Shown here: positions 9,377 to 18,021 of the stretch, piece after piece | Layout: every line of letters starts with the position of its first letter | How positions within the stretch are numbered: position 1 is the stretch's first letter | NCBI RefSeq assembly: GCF_022012475.1 | Contig: NZ_JAKLWS010000005.1 | Location: 62,001 to 126,000 of the forward strand | DNA length: 64,000 nucleotides | Direction of reading: 5' to 3' | Source of the DNA: Rhodohalobacter sulfatireducens | Lineage (GTDB): Bacteria; Bacteroidota; Rhodothermia; Balneolales; Balneolaceae | The notes under the pieces: model-generated | What the model saw: the letters and a program-made list of their open reading frames with translations, nothing else | What the model was told of the DNA's origin: nothing | Database searches by the model: none | Made by a program: the position numbers and the translations under genes

Positions 9377-10118
9377 CTTTCTTTGATTTTATTCGTTCAT
9401 CAAATTCTTCAGGAGTTAATGCATTGTCAACAGAGAAGTGACCCGTATCAATCCTTCTCAGTGACGTTAAGTGAGCGCGGCTCTCCAATTCAATTCCTAA
9501 ATCGTGGGCCAAGGAACGAATATAAGTGCCTTTACCACAATGAACCCGGACTGTAATTTCAGGAAGTGAAAAATCTTCAATTTCTATTGAATGTATGGTA
9601 ATCTGCCTTGGGTATAACTCAACATCCTCTCCTCTTCTGGCTTTTTTATAGAGCCGCTGTCCTTTTACACGGATTGCCGAGTATGCGGGGGGTACCTGGG
9701 AAATAGTACCTGTAAACTTATTTCTAATTGCTTTTCGAACGGCTTCCTCTGAAATATGGGTCCATTCCACCTCTTTATCGGGCTTCGTTTCAGCATCGTA
9801 ACTTGGAGTTGATGACCCAAACTTAATGTTAGCAATATAAGTTTTTGGGAGTGCCTGGATTTGCGAGACCGTTCGTGTGGCTTTGCCTGAACACAATATC
9901 AACAGCCCGGTAGCCAATGGATCCAGAGTACCGGCATGGCCAACCTTTTTTGCAGGTATACGCCTTCGAATATATCTAACCACATCAAAACTGCTCCAGT
10001 GAATGGGTTTGTCCATTAATATGGCTGCTCCACGTTTATATATCTCTGAGTTTGTAATTTGATCGTTTTGCTTATCAATCACTGGCAAATCAGAAAGAGG
10101 AATTATGCTTTTTGCCAT
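9369..10118 (-). CDS. truB: tRNA pseudouridine synthase B
   Basis: The 249-residue enzyme makes pseudouridine 55 in the T loop of tRNA. The catalytic motif HAGTLDPLATG contains Asp66, preceded by DKPIHWSSFDVV. The QVPPAYSAIRVKG and GTYIRSLAHDLG blocks are also present. A PUA domain is not evident, as in short TruB forms. The gene lies 15 bp after rbfA and overlaps ribF. A roughly 28-residue N-terminal extension precedes the conserved start, so an internal start is possible. Confidence 0.95.
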   Translation of the reverse strand: MAKSIIPLSDLPVIDKQNDQITNSEIYKRGAAILMDKPIHWSSFDVVRYIRRRIPAKKVGHAGTLDPLATGLLILCSGKATRTVSQIQALPKTYIANIKFGSSTPSYDAETKPDKEVEWTHISEEAVRKAIRNKFTGTISQVPPAYSAIRVKGQRLYKKARRGEDVELYPRQITIHSIEIEDFSLPEITVRVHCGKGTYIRSLAHDLGIELESRAHLTSLRRIDTGHFSVDNALTPEEFDERIKSKKDG

Positions 10119-10133
10119 AGATAGTCACCCTTA

Positions 10134-10523
10134 TTAGGATGGATCATTCTCAGAGCTCGAGTCCTCATCATAATCTCCGCGCCCTTCTCTTGCTTTTTTA
10201 AACAGGCGCTCCATTTTATTTACATATTCGGCTGTATCATCCTCATAGAAAAGAAGCTCTGGAATCCGCCGAACCTGGTTTTTAATTTTTGATGCGAGCT
10301 GATATCGAATCTCATCCTGTGCATCATCAATTGCTTTGTAAATGGCCTTAACATCACGGTCAGGTGAAAATATACTCAGGTAAACTTTGGCAATTGAAAG
10401 GTCCTGAGTCATTCGAACCTGGGTTACTGTAATAAATGTACCGGTTGGCTGATAATCTTGCTGAAGAATCTTGCCGATATCTTTTTGAATAACAGAACTA
10501 AGCCTTTCTGTTCTAATACTCAT
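10134..10523 (-). CDS. rbfA: Ribosome-binding factor A
   Basis: The 129-residue protein has the RbfA KH-like fold signature. This includes the RTERLSSVIQKDIGKIL opening, the ITVTQVRMTQDLSIAKVYLSIF strand pair and the KIKNQVRRIPELLFYEDD motif. RbfA acts in 30S maturation and 16S 5'-end processing. It sits in the conserved infB-rbfA-truB order. The tail is acidic (about the last 15 residues). Confidence 0.95.
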   Translation of the reverse strand: MSIRTERLSSVIQKDIGKILQQDYQPTGTFITVTQVRMTQDLSIAKVYLSIFSPDRDVKAIYKAIDDAQDEIRYQLASKIKNQVRRIPELLFYEDDTAEYVNKMERLFKKAREGRGDYDEDSSSENDPS

Positions 10524-10586
10524 AATTCTCCAATTTTTTGTATGAGTTTTACTTCCAATTCTTCAAGAAAGGAATGTTTCCGGTAA

Positions 10587-13490
10587 TTATCGCGCATCCT
10601 CAAGCTTACGTTTCTCTTCAACAACTTCGTAACTCTCGAATTCATCGCCTACTTTAATGTCGTTGAAGTTTTCGATACTTATACCACATTCGTAACCGGC
10701 CTGCACTTCTTTAACATCATCCTTGAAGCGTTTGAGCGTATCAATCTCACCATCATAAATCACTACTCCATCACGTATAATCCGTATTGGGTTGTTGCGA
10801 TTTATTTTGCCTTCGTTAACATAACAGCCGGCAATAGTTCCTACACGAGAAATTTTGAAGATCTCACGAACTGTCACAAGTCCTTTCATCTCTTCTTTGA
10901 TTTCCGGACTAAGCATACCCTCCAGGGCATCATGAACTTCATCAACCGCATCGTAAATAACACTAAACAACCGAATATCAATACTTTCATTTTCGGCAAG
11001 CTTACGTGCTGTTGATGTTGGTCGAACCTGGAATCCAATAATAATCGCATCAGATGCAGATGCAAGTAACACGTCACTTTCTGTTATTGCACCCGACCCT
11101 GTATGAATGATATTTACAGACACCTCTTCTGTGCTAAGTTTCTGCAGTGCACCGGAAAGGGCTTCAATAGAACCATCCACATCGGCTTTTATGATGATGT
11201 TCAGTTCAGAAACTTCACCCAGAGCCATTCTTCTGGAAAGATCATCGAGCGTAAGATGCTTGGTTTGTCTAAGTGATTGCTCTCTACGAATTTGCTGTCG
11301 CTGATTAGCAATTTCTTTAGCTGCTTTCTCCTCTTTCGGAACAATCAATCGATCACCGGCCTGTGGAGTATCATCAAACCCTGTTAACTGAATAGGGGTT
11401 GATGGCCCGGCTGCTTCTAACCGTTCTCCATGTTCGTTTTCCATCGCTCGTACACGGCCAAAAACCGGGCCGGCAACAAATGGATCACCCACTTTTAAGG
11501 TTCCGTTCTGTATAAGAATATTTGCAACAGTTCCTTTTCCTTTATCAATCCTGGATTCCAATACAATTCCCTGGGCAAGTCGGTCTGGATTAGCCTGCAA
11601 CTCCATTAGTTCAGCTTCAATCAACACTTTTTCTAAAAGTTCGTCGATTCCTTCACCTGTATGAGCAGAAACTTCTGCAACCTGGTTCTTTCCGCCATAC
11701 TCTTCAACGATTACACCGTGCTCAGAAAGCTGACTCTTAATCTTATCCGGGTTTGCGCCTGCTTTATCCATCTTGTTGATGGCTACTACCATTGGTACAC
11801 CGGCTGCTTTGGAGTGATTAATCGCCTCAATTGTTTGAGGCATCACAGCATCATCGGCAGCTACAACAAGAATCACAATATCTGTTGCCTGTGCACCTCG
11901 GCTCCTCATTGCAGTAAATGCCTCGTGGCCGGGTGTATCAAGGAATGTAATTTTCTTACCAGAATCAGTTTCAACTTCGTAGGCACCTACGTGCTGAGTA
12001 ATTCCTCCGGCTTCACCTGCAGCAACTTTTGCTTTACGGATATAATCAAGAAGTGATGTTTTACCGTGATCGACGTGCCCCATTACGGTAATTATTGGTG
12101 ATCTTGGTTCGAGATCTTCGGGATCATCTTCTTCAACCTCGATTTCATCTTCGATCATCTCTTCCGCATCGACAAATTCTACATCGTAGCCGTACTCTTC
12201 AGCTACCAATTCGATCGTTGCGGCATCCAATCGCTGATTGATGGACACCATCATACCGAGCGACATACATGTTGTAATAACATCATTGGATTTCACTCCC
12301 ATCAAATCAGCAAGATCACTTACTGTGATAAATTCAGTGACTTCGAGAGTTGTCTCTTCAAGTTCTTCGAGTTCCTCCTGCTGTGCCCGCTCTTCTTCTC
12401 TCTCTTCTCTTCTTTGTTTACGACGTTTTTGTCGTTTACTTCCAACAGTTTCACCCTCCTTAATTCTCTGGAGAGTTTCTTTCATTTTCTTCTCTACATC
12501 CTCTTCATCAACTCTGCTGCTTCTGCGTGATCGTTTCTTTTTAGATTTCTTCGAGGACTTGGCGGAGCTGTCGTCATCCTTTTTAGTTTTCTTTTTCTTG
12601 TCTTTTCTGGATGATCTTTCATCGGGATCGAGGCGATCTTTTCTGCGTTTTCTCTTTTTCCTCTTTTTCCTGTTTTCGCGTGAAAACTCAACCTTACCAA
12701 GAACTTTTGTACCACTCAGTCGGCCAGCACGCCCGCGGACAACATCTTCATCTTCTTCATCTTCTTCTTCGTCTTCTCCATCCTCTTCATCTTTTTCTTC
12801 TTCTTCCTCATCCTCATCTTCATCTTCATATTCTTCCTCATCCTCATGATCATGATCATCATCTTCTTCTTCCTCTTCCTCTTGGTCTTCAGAACCTTCT
12901 TCTATTTTTGTTTCTTGTTCTTCTTCAGGCTCTTTTTCTTTCTCAGCTTCTACTTCTTCAGATTTTTCTGCAACCTCTTCATCTTCATCTTTTTCTTCTA
13001 CTTCAGCAGTTACCTCTTCTTCATCATCTGCTTCTGCTGCTACTTCTTCCTCTTCCTTATCTTCAGTAACCTCTTCAGGTTCCTCCGTAACTTCTTCTTT
13101 TTCTTCCTCTTTCTCTTTTTTCTCTTTGTCTGATGATTGATCATCTACAGGTTCAAGCTCTGCTTCAGGCCCCGAATCTTCCTCCGGTTCCAAAGGGAGA
13201 TCATCCATCGGTTCGAGATGGCTTTCAATCGTCACGCTTTCATTTCGGCTCGACATGATTTGGTTTCGGCGGCTTTCATATTCCTCACGCGCTCTCTCAT
13301 GTTCAATACTTTTCTCTTTGTCATCACCATACACACCCTCAAGCACCTCGTACATCTCCGCGGTGATGCTGGAGTTCGGACGATTGGTTACATCGAACCC
13401 ATTCTCACTCAATGTATCTACAATTGATTGAGTGGCAACATTGAATTCAGATGCTACCTTAAATAGCTTTTTAGGTTTTTGCTTCGTCAT
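10587..13490 (-). CDS. infB: Translation initiation factor IF-2 with a long acidic/basic low-complexity region
   Basis: The 967-residue protein delivers initiator tRNA to the 30S subunit. The G domain has [10 protein letters not shown] at about 470-479, DTPGHE near 517 and NKMD near 571, followed by the beta-barrel domain, IF2 domain 3 and the C-terminal domain. An N-terminal IF2N-like segment (about 1-55) precedes a Glu/Asp-rich stretch (about 85-265) and a Lys/Arg/Ser-rich stretch (about 265-375). A second IF2N-like domain occurs near 390-450. The long charged linker is extreme in composition and reflects CTTCTTC-type nucleotide repeats. It overlaps no other feature and keeps a single frame. 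Confidence 0.97.
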   Translation of the reverse strand: MTKQKPKKLFKVASEFNVATQSIVDTLSENGFDVTNRPNSSITAEMYEVLEGVYGDDKEKSIEHERAREEYESRRNQIMSSRNESVTIESHLEPMDDLPLEPEEDSGPEAELEPVDDQSSDKEKKEKEEEKEEVTEEPEEVTEDKEEEEVAAEADDEEEVTAEVEEKDEDEEVAEKSEEVEAEKEKEPEEEQETKIEEGSEDQEEEEEEDDDHDHEDEEEYEDEDEDEEEEEKDEEDGEDEEEDEEDEDVVRGRAGRLSGTKVLGKVEFSRENRKKRKKRKRRKDRLDPDERSSRKDKKKKTKKDDDSSAKSSKKSKKKRSRRSSRVDEEDVEKKMKETLQRIKEGETVGSKRQKRRKQRREEREEERAQQEELEELEETTLEVTEFITVSDLADLMGVKSNDVITTCMSLGMMVSINQRLDAATIELVAEEYGYDVEFVDAEEMIEDEIEVEEDDPEDLEPRSPIITVMGHVDHGKTSLLDYIRKAKVAAGEAGGITQHVGAYEVETDSGKKITFLDTPGHEAFTAMRSRGAQATDIVILVVAADDAVMPQTIEAINHSKAAGVPMVVAINKMDKAGANPDKIKSQLSEHGVIVEEYGGKNQVAEVSAHTGEGIDELLEKVLIEAELMELQANPDRLAQGIVLESRIDKGKGTVANILIQNGTLKVGDPFVAGPVFGRVRAMENEHGERLEAAGPSTPIQLTGFDDTPQAGDRLIVPKEEKAAKEIANQRQQIRREQSLRQTKHLTLDDLSRRMALGEVSELNIIIKADVDGSIEALSGALQKLSTEEVSVNIIHTGSGAITESDVLLASASDAIIIGFQVRPTSTARKLAENESIDIRLFSVIYDAVDEVHDALEGMLSPEIKEEMKGLVTVREIFKISRVGTIAGCYVNEGKINRNNPIRIIRDGVVIYDGEIDTLKRFKDDVKEVQAGYECGISIENFNDIKVGDEFESYEVVEEKRKLEDAR

Positions 13491-13555
13491 AAATGGGTGT
13501 TACGTGTTTATCTATCTATAAAAAGTGAAAAATCTTTTAGAATCTAAAGGTACGA

Positions 13556-14815
13556 TCAATCTTCTTCGTCCTCAAATTCATATGCTATGATATCGATGAT
13601 TCTCTCAGCTTCCTCTTCTGTGATTCTGCCGTCGGTTCTTCGAACCAACTCATCTTCATCCAACTCAAGAACGGCACGAGCACTGTCGCAGCCAATCTCT
13701 CTTAGGATATCAATTGTTTCGGCACCAAAATCAATTTCAAATTCAGCAATGTCAATGTCGTCTTCCTCTTCAACTTCGCGGAATACATCAATTTCTGCAT
13801 CTACAAGTTTAGATGCCAGACGTATGTTCACTCCCCCTTTCCCAATTGCTTTAGAAACCTCATCTGCGGGAACTAAAACACTGGCCCGGGAACCATCTTC
13901 ATTTAGTTCAACTTTTAAAACTTTAGCAGGCTGGAGTGCACGTTTAATGAATTCGATCTTATCATCACTGTAATTAATGACATCGATATTTTCATTTTGA
14001 AGCTCTCGAACTACAGCGTGTATTCGGATTCCCTTCATTCCAACGCAAGCGCCAACAGGATCCACACGCTCATCATGGGAGATCACGGCAACCTTTGAGC
14101 GGTCACCCGGCTCACGCGCAATCCTTTTCAATTCAATGATTCCATCAAATACTTCAGGAATCTCGTTTTCAAATAATCTTTCAAGGAAAAGTGGCGATGT
14201 TCTTGATATAATAACGGTTGGATTTCCGCTGTAGCGTTTTACTTCTACCACTACGGCCCGTATCGTATCCCCTTTTCGGAATCGATCCTTATAAATCTGC
14301 TCATTTTTGGGAAGCAGCAATTCTACACCGTTATGATTCACCAGTATATCTTTATTATTTCGAACCTGGTAAACATCACCGAGAACTATCTCGCCAACTC
14401 GGTCGGAATAATCCTCAAATATATTATCTTTTTCAATCTCACGAATTCTCTGAGCCAACTGCTGCCGAGCCATCGTTACAGCTCTGCGCCCAAAATCCTG
14501 GATTGAAATTTCCTGTGCGTACTCATCGTAAAGTTCAAGATCAGGGTCATGCTTTTGAGCCTCCTCCAGTGCAATCTCCGTAACTTCATCTGTGAGCTCA
14601 TCTGCGGGTACAACCTCGCGAATGTGCAAAATCTGAATTTCTCCTCTGTCTGCATTAAGAATCACTTCAAAAGCATCATCTGACTCATATTTCTTTCGGA
14701 TCATAGTCCTGAAAACATCTTCAAGAATAGACAGCAGCAGATCTTTATCAATTCCTTTGTCTTTTGCAATTTCAGCAAAAGACTGAATAATGAGCTTCGA
14801 AATATCGTCTTGCAT
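13556..14815 (-). CDS. nusA: Transcription termination/antitermination factor NusA
   Basis: The 419-residue protein has the NusA N-terminal RNA-polymerase-binding domain (about 1-130), an S1 domain (about 140-205, with VGEIVLGDVYQV) and tandem KH domains (about 210-350, with DPVGACVGMKGIRI and SKAIGKGGVNIRLA). A short acidic C-terminal region follows. It lacks the paired C-terminal acidic repeats of the E. coli protein, as is usual outside Proteobacteria. It is the second gene of the rimP-nusA-infB cluster, which NusA itself can regulate in other bacteria. Confidence 0.96.
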   Translation of the reverse strand: MQDDISKLIIQSFAEIAKDKGIDKDLLLSILEDVFRTMIRKKYESDDAFEVILNADRGEIQILHIREVVPADELTDEVTEIALEEAQKHDPDLELYDEYAQEISIQDFGRRAVTMARQQLAQRIREIEKDNIFEDYSDRVGEIVLGDVYQVRNNKDILVNHNGVELLLPKNEQIYKDRFRKGDTIRAVVVEVKRYSGNPTVIISRTSPLFLERLFENEIPEVFDGIIELKRIAREPGDRSKVAVISHDERVDPVGACVGMKGIRIHAVVRELQNENIDVINYSDDKIEFIKRALQPAKVLKVELNEDGSRASVLVPADEVSKAIGKGGVNIRLASKLVDAEIDVFREVEEEDDIDIAEFEIDFGAETIDILREIGCDSARAVLELDEDELVRRTDGRITEEEAERIIDIIAYEFEDEED

Positions 14816-14841
14816 CAGATAATTACTTTAAAAGTTAACAA

Positions 14842-15300
14842 CTAAATTTTGGGTACAATCTTTGTTTCCACAATACTATCGAATGAGATATCCTTCACGC
14901 CATTCTCATTCGTTTTTAATGAGATCTTATCCTCATCTACCTGCTCAATAACGCCTTCCAGCTTGTAATATTGATCATCTTCCCTGAACTTAACCTTTGC
15001 TGTACGCCCTTTGTTTTTTGCATATTGGCGTTTGTCAGACAATGGCCTGGACAATCCGGGAGACGATACATTAAGCCTGTACTGATTGGGAAAAATATCT
15101 TCCCTGTCCAGTACATCTCCAATTTTTTTGCTTAATGCCGAATATGTATCTAACGATACATTGTTGCTTTCAGAATCAACCAGTACCCAAACTTCTGGCA
15201 CTTTATGATGCTTAATCTCCACATCAACAAGAAATGTATCCCCTTGATCTACAATGGGATACGCTATTTCTTTAATTTTTTTTATTGACTCGTTTTGCAT
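14842..15300 (-). CDS. rimP: Ribosome maturation factor RimP
   Basis: From MQNESIKKI the protein is 152 residues. It shows the RimP N-terminal alpha/beta domain with the VSSPGLSRPLSDKRQYAKNKG signature and a C-terminal Sm-like barrel (VKFREDDQYYKLEGVIEQV). RimP helps 30S maturation. The frame is open 8 codons further upstream to 15324, but that start would lie within the U-tract of a leader hairpin, and family alignment begins near MQNES, so 15300 is chosen. It is first in the rimP-nusA-infB series. Confidence 0.9.
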   Translation of the reverse strand: MQNESIKKIKEIAYPIVDQGDTFLVDVEIKHHKVPEVWVLVDSESNNVSLDTYSALSKKIGDVLDREDIFPNQYRLNVSSPGLSRPLSDKRQYAKNKGRTAKVKFREDDQYYKLEGVIEQVDEDKISLKTNENGVKDISFDSIVETKIVPKI

Positions 15301-15320
15301 CCGTATCACTACATATAAGT

Positions 15321-15353
15321 ACAAAAAAAAGTGAGAACCTTTCGGTGCTCACT
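15321..15353 (-). terminator. Terminator-like hairpin in the rimP leader (possible attenuator)
   Basis: AGTGAGAACC (15330-15339) pairs with GGTGCTCACT (15344-15353), with one mismatch and a TTTC loop. On the minus strand it is followed by about nine Us. The gene to the right points away, so this terminator can only act on transcripts entering rimP. A CAACT/AGTTG pairing upstream in the leader could compete with it, but this was not tested by folding. Confidence 0.6.
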
Positions 15354-15481
15354 TCGCAGACTTGAAAAATAACCTAAAATGTAGAAAATTACAACTTAAC
15401 TGGTTCGCTAATAGTTGGTAGAAACATTACGATTGTACTCTGCTTGCTACACTGTAAAATACTTTAACTTTTATTTATTTG

Positions 15482-15991
15482 ATGAAAAGATATTCCTTAT
15501 TTCTCTATATAAACCTAATGGTTTTTACTTTTTTATTTATCTCATCTTGTGGTGGCAACAACCACCAATCTGAAAATCAGGTTGATGAAAATGGACGAGA
15601 ATTAGAATTCATAGCAGAAGTTTCTTTTGTAAAAAATGAAGCCGATACGATTTCATCGATAGAAGTTGCTGTTGCCGATGACAATCAATCCCGAAGCGAA
15701 GGTTTAATGAACGTTACAGAATTACCTTCAGATTCCGGAATGCTCTTCATTTTCACAAATAATCAACCAAGAAGTTTCTGGATGGCAAATACGCCCCTCC
15801 CTCTCGATATTATGTTTGTGAACTCCGAATTGGAGATTGTTCGAATTCACAGAAATACTCAACCATATTCACAAGAAAGTATTCAATCTGAAGTTCCGGC
15901 TCGTTTCGTGGTTGAAGTAAATGCGGGATATACACTTGAACACGACATTCGAGAAGGCATGAAAATCGCTATTGAGGGTGTAGATTTTTAA
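15482..15991 (+). CDS. DUF192 family lipoprotein
   Basis: The 169-residue protein begins with a lipoprotein signal (hydrophobic 5-20, then ISSC with Cys23). A DUF192 domain follows (about 55-165), with the RSEGLMNV, GMLFIF, FWMANTPLPLDIMFV and VEVNAGY blocks. The family is widespread and of unknown function, probably periplasmic or membrane-associated. The frame also allows a TTG one codon earlier; the ATG is preferred. It converges with coaE and the two stops overlap. Confidence 0.85.
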   Translation: MKRYSLFLYINLMVFTFLFISSCGGNNHQSENQVDENGRELEFIAEVSFVKNEADTISSIEVAVADDNQSRSEGLMNVTELPSDSGMLFIFTNNQPRSFWMANTPLPLDIMFVNSELEIVRIHRNTQPYSQESIQSEVPARFVVEVNAGYTLEHDIREGMKIAIEGVDF

Positions 15992-16611
15992 AATACTCCA
16001 GAGTTTTTCTCCCCTCCATACTCTTGAATAATTTTGTGATACAGTTGGATAGATTTTTTCCTCAAATCTTCGAGTGTACCATTATTCTCAATCGTATAAT
16101 CTGCAAGATGGGTGAGTTTATTAAAGTCGGGTTGATTCTCATCCCTGTCCATCACTTTTTTCTTTGACACAGAATCTCTTTTGGAAACACGTTCCAGGCG
16201 ATCCTCTCGATCACTTCTGACGATTACAACCAGGTCCAAATTTTCAGGCCTGCCATTGTTCAGGAGTAGTGCAGCTTCCTCTACAACCATCTCTTCACCG
16301 GCTTGTTTGGCTTCATTGCTAATCTCGACAAACTTTCGGGCTACCGCTGGATGTACAAGCTGGTTTAACTCTTCAACTCTACCCTCTTCAAAAGCTTGAT
16401 GTATTAAATGGGGACGATTTAAACGGCCATCCGGATGATATGTGTCCTCGCCAAAGGCCTCGATTAAAGATTCTCTGAGCCGGTCGTCTGTAACCATCAA
16501 CTCTTTGGCGAGATCGTCGGCATAGACCACGTTGGCACCCAGTTTTTCCCACTCTTTACAAACTGTGGTTTTTCCCGAGCCTATGCCTCCCGTAACGCCG
16601 ACGGTAATCAT
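15988..16611 (-). CDS. coaE: Dephospho-CoA kinase
   Basis: The 207-residue enzyme performs the last step of CoA synthesis. It begins with VTGGIGSGKTTVCKEW, whose P-loop is at about 8-15. The NVVYADDLAKEL and RPHLIHQAFEEG blocks, VEEAALL and the VIVRSDREDRLERV LID region match the family. The ATG overlaps the prfB stop by 4 bp, so it is likely translationally coupled. Its 3' end overlaps the convergent DUF192 gene by 4 bp. Confidence 0.93.
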   Translation of the reverse strand: MITVGVTGGIGSGKTTVCKEWEKLGANVVYADDLAKELMVTDDRLRESLIEAFGEDTYHPDGRLNRPHLIHQAFEEGRVEELNQLVHPAVARKFVEISNEAKQAGEEMVVEEAALLLNNGRPENLDLVVIVRSDREDRLERVSKRDSVSKKKVMDRDENQPDFNKLTHLADYTIENNGTLEDLRKKSIQLYHKIIQEYGGEKNSGVF

Positions 16612-17733
16612 GTTGAAACAGTTGCCGTATTCATGAGCAGGTATGCTTTCATGAATTCATCCAGATCTCCATCCATCACGCCCTGAACATCTCCGGTTTC
16701 GTGATTCGTCCTGTGGTCTTTCACCATGTTATATGGATGGAAAACATACGACCGGATCTGTGAACCCCACTCGTTGCTACTCTTAGAATCCTCAAGCTTC
16801 TGCTTTTCTCTTTCTTTGATGTTTTTCTCCAACTCGTACACTTTGGATTTTAACATCGTCATCGCTTTTTCCCGATTTTGCATTTGTGAACGCTCCTGCT
16901 GGCATTCAGCCACAACTCGTTCCTCACTACCATCAGATAAATTACCTGTCCAGATCAGGCGAACGCCTGTTTCAACCTTATTTACATTCTGTCCACCAGC
17001 CCCACTGGCATGAAATCGCTGAAGTTCAATATCAGAATCATTCAGATTTATTTCGATTGTATCATCCACGATGGGTGAGACAAATACCGAACAAAATGAG
17101 GTGTGCCGTCGAGAATTACTGTCAAATGGCGAGATTCGAACCAATCGATGAACGCCGCTCTCAGATTTCAAAAACCCGTAGGCATTAGAGCCCTTCACTT
17201 CAATCGTGGCACTTTTCAAACCGGCTACATCACCATCCTGGTATTCAATCACTGATACATCGAAACCTTTTTTCTCTGCCCAACGACTGTACATCCTATA
17301 GAGCATGACTCCCCAATCCTGGCTTTCAGTTCCACCGGCACCTGGATTAAAAGTAATAATAGCGTCCCGGTGATCGTCCTGATCGCTGAGCATATTTTGC
17401 AACTCTAAATCCTTCAGCTTCTCCCGAAAGCGGGAAACCTCTTCTTCAATTTCGTCCGTTACATCTTCACCTTCATCCAGGAATTGCTTATAAACCCGGA
17501 TACTATCCCGTAACTCATCGAGCTCATCCCATTTTCCAACGATCTGTTTTTCAAAATCCAGATCACGCATCACCTGCTGGGCTTTTTCAGGATCATCCCA
17601 AAAGCTGGGATCCTGAGTTCGCTCTTGTAATTCTATGATTCGAACGTTGCGTTTCTCATAGTCAAAGATACCCCCTGAGCGCATCAAGGCGCTCAAAGAG
17701 TTCTTTGACTTTGTCAAATTGTATCTGACTCAT
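16608..17733 (-). CDS. prfB: Peptide chain release factor 2, expressed by programmed +1 frameshift
   Basis: RF2 releases peptides at UGA and UAA. The zero frame starts at ATG 17733, reads 23 codons (opening MSQIQFDKVKEL) and stops at a UGA at 17662-17664. A +1 slip on CTT TGA C continues into LDYEKRNV, giving 374 residues. The slip site has the standard AGGGGG TAT CTT TGA C context. The SPF anticodon-like tripeptide (RISPFDSN) and the GGQ loop (SGAGGQNVNK) are present. An uninterrupted reading frame covers only the portion downstream of the slip, so simple annotation would truncate the N-terminus. Its stop overlaps the coaE start. Confidence 0.97.
17661..17676 (-). promoter_or_regulatory. prfB: prfB programmed +1 frameshift site
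   Basis: On the minus strand the site reads AGG GGG TAT CTT TGA C. An internal Shine-Dalgarno-like AGGGGG sits three bases before the CTT slippery codon and the in-frame UGA. This is the autoregulatory RF2 site known in many bacteria: low RF2 promotes the slip, high RF2 terminates. Confidence 0.95.
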
Positions 17734-17739
17734 CAATCT

Positions 17740-17991
17740 TTATCTGTTAAACAGTTTCGCAATGGCAAAACCTAAGAGTAACCCTCCGGCTAATGCAACT
17801 CCAACACCCGTTTCAGGATTTTTTTCTACATATTCGCGGGCATGAGAGTACTCTTTTTGGAGCTCTCCCTGGAGCCGGTCACCTTCAGATTTCAATTTTT
17901 TTCGAATTTCTGCGTAAGTATCCTTCAATTCTTTTCTTTCTTTCTCAAGAGTTTCTTTCAACTCCTCTTCTTTTGCTTTTAAATCAGCCAT
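17740..17991 (-). CDS. Small coiled-coil protein with C-terminal membrane anchor (DUF883/YtxH-like)
   Basis: The 83-residue protein is a charged, heptad-like helix (about 1-55) followed by NPETGVGVALAGGLLLGFAIAKLF, a glycine-rich membrane helix. This resembles ElaB/YqjD (DUF883) and YtxH proteins, which are stress-induced membrane or ribosome-associated proteins in other bacteria. A strong AAGGAGG site lies just upstream of the ATG. It sits 6 bp before the prfB start and downstream of an ABC exporter gene. Function here is unassigned. Confidence 0.65.
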   Translation of the reverse strand: MADLKAKEEELKETLEKERKELKDTYAEIRKKLKSEGDRLQGELQKEYSHAREYVEKNPETGVGVALAGGLLLGFAIAKLFNR

Positions 17992-18021
17992 GTTTTCCTC
18001 CTTATTATTTAATTAGTGCGT

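Noticed and set aside
12238-13133. Long plus-strand open frames opposite infB
   Set aside because: They mirror the acidic/basic repeats of infB (Ser/Leu/Phe-rich products) and have no protein-like features.
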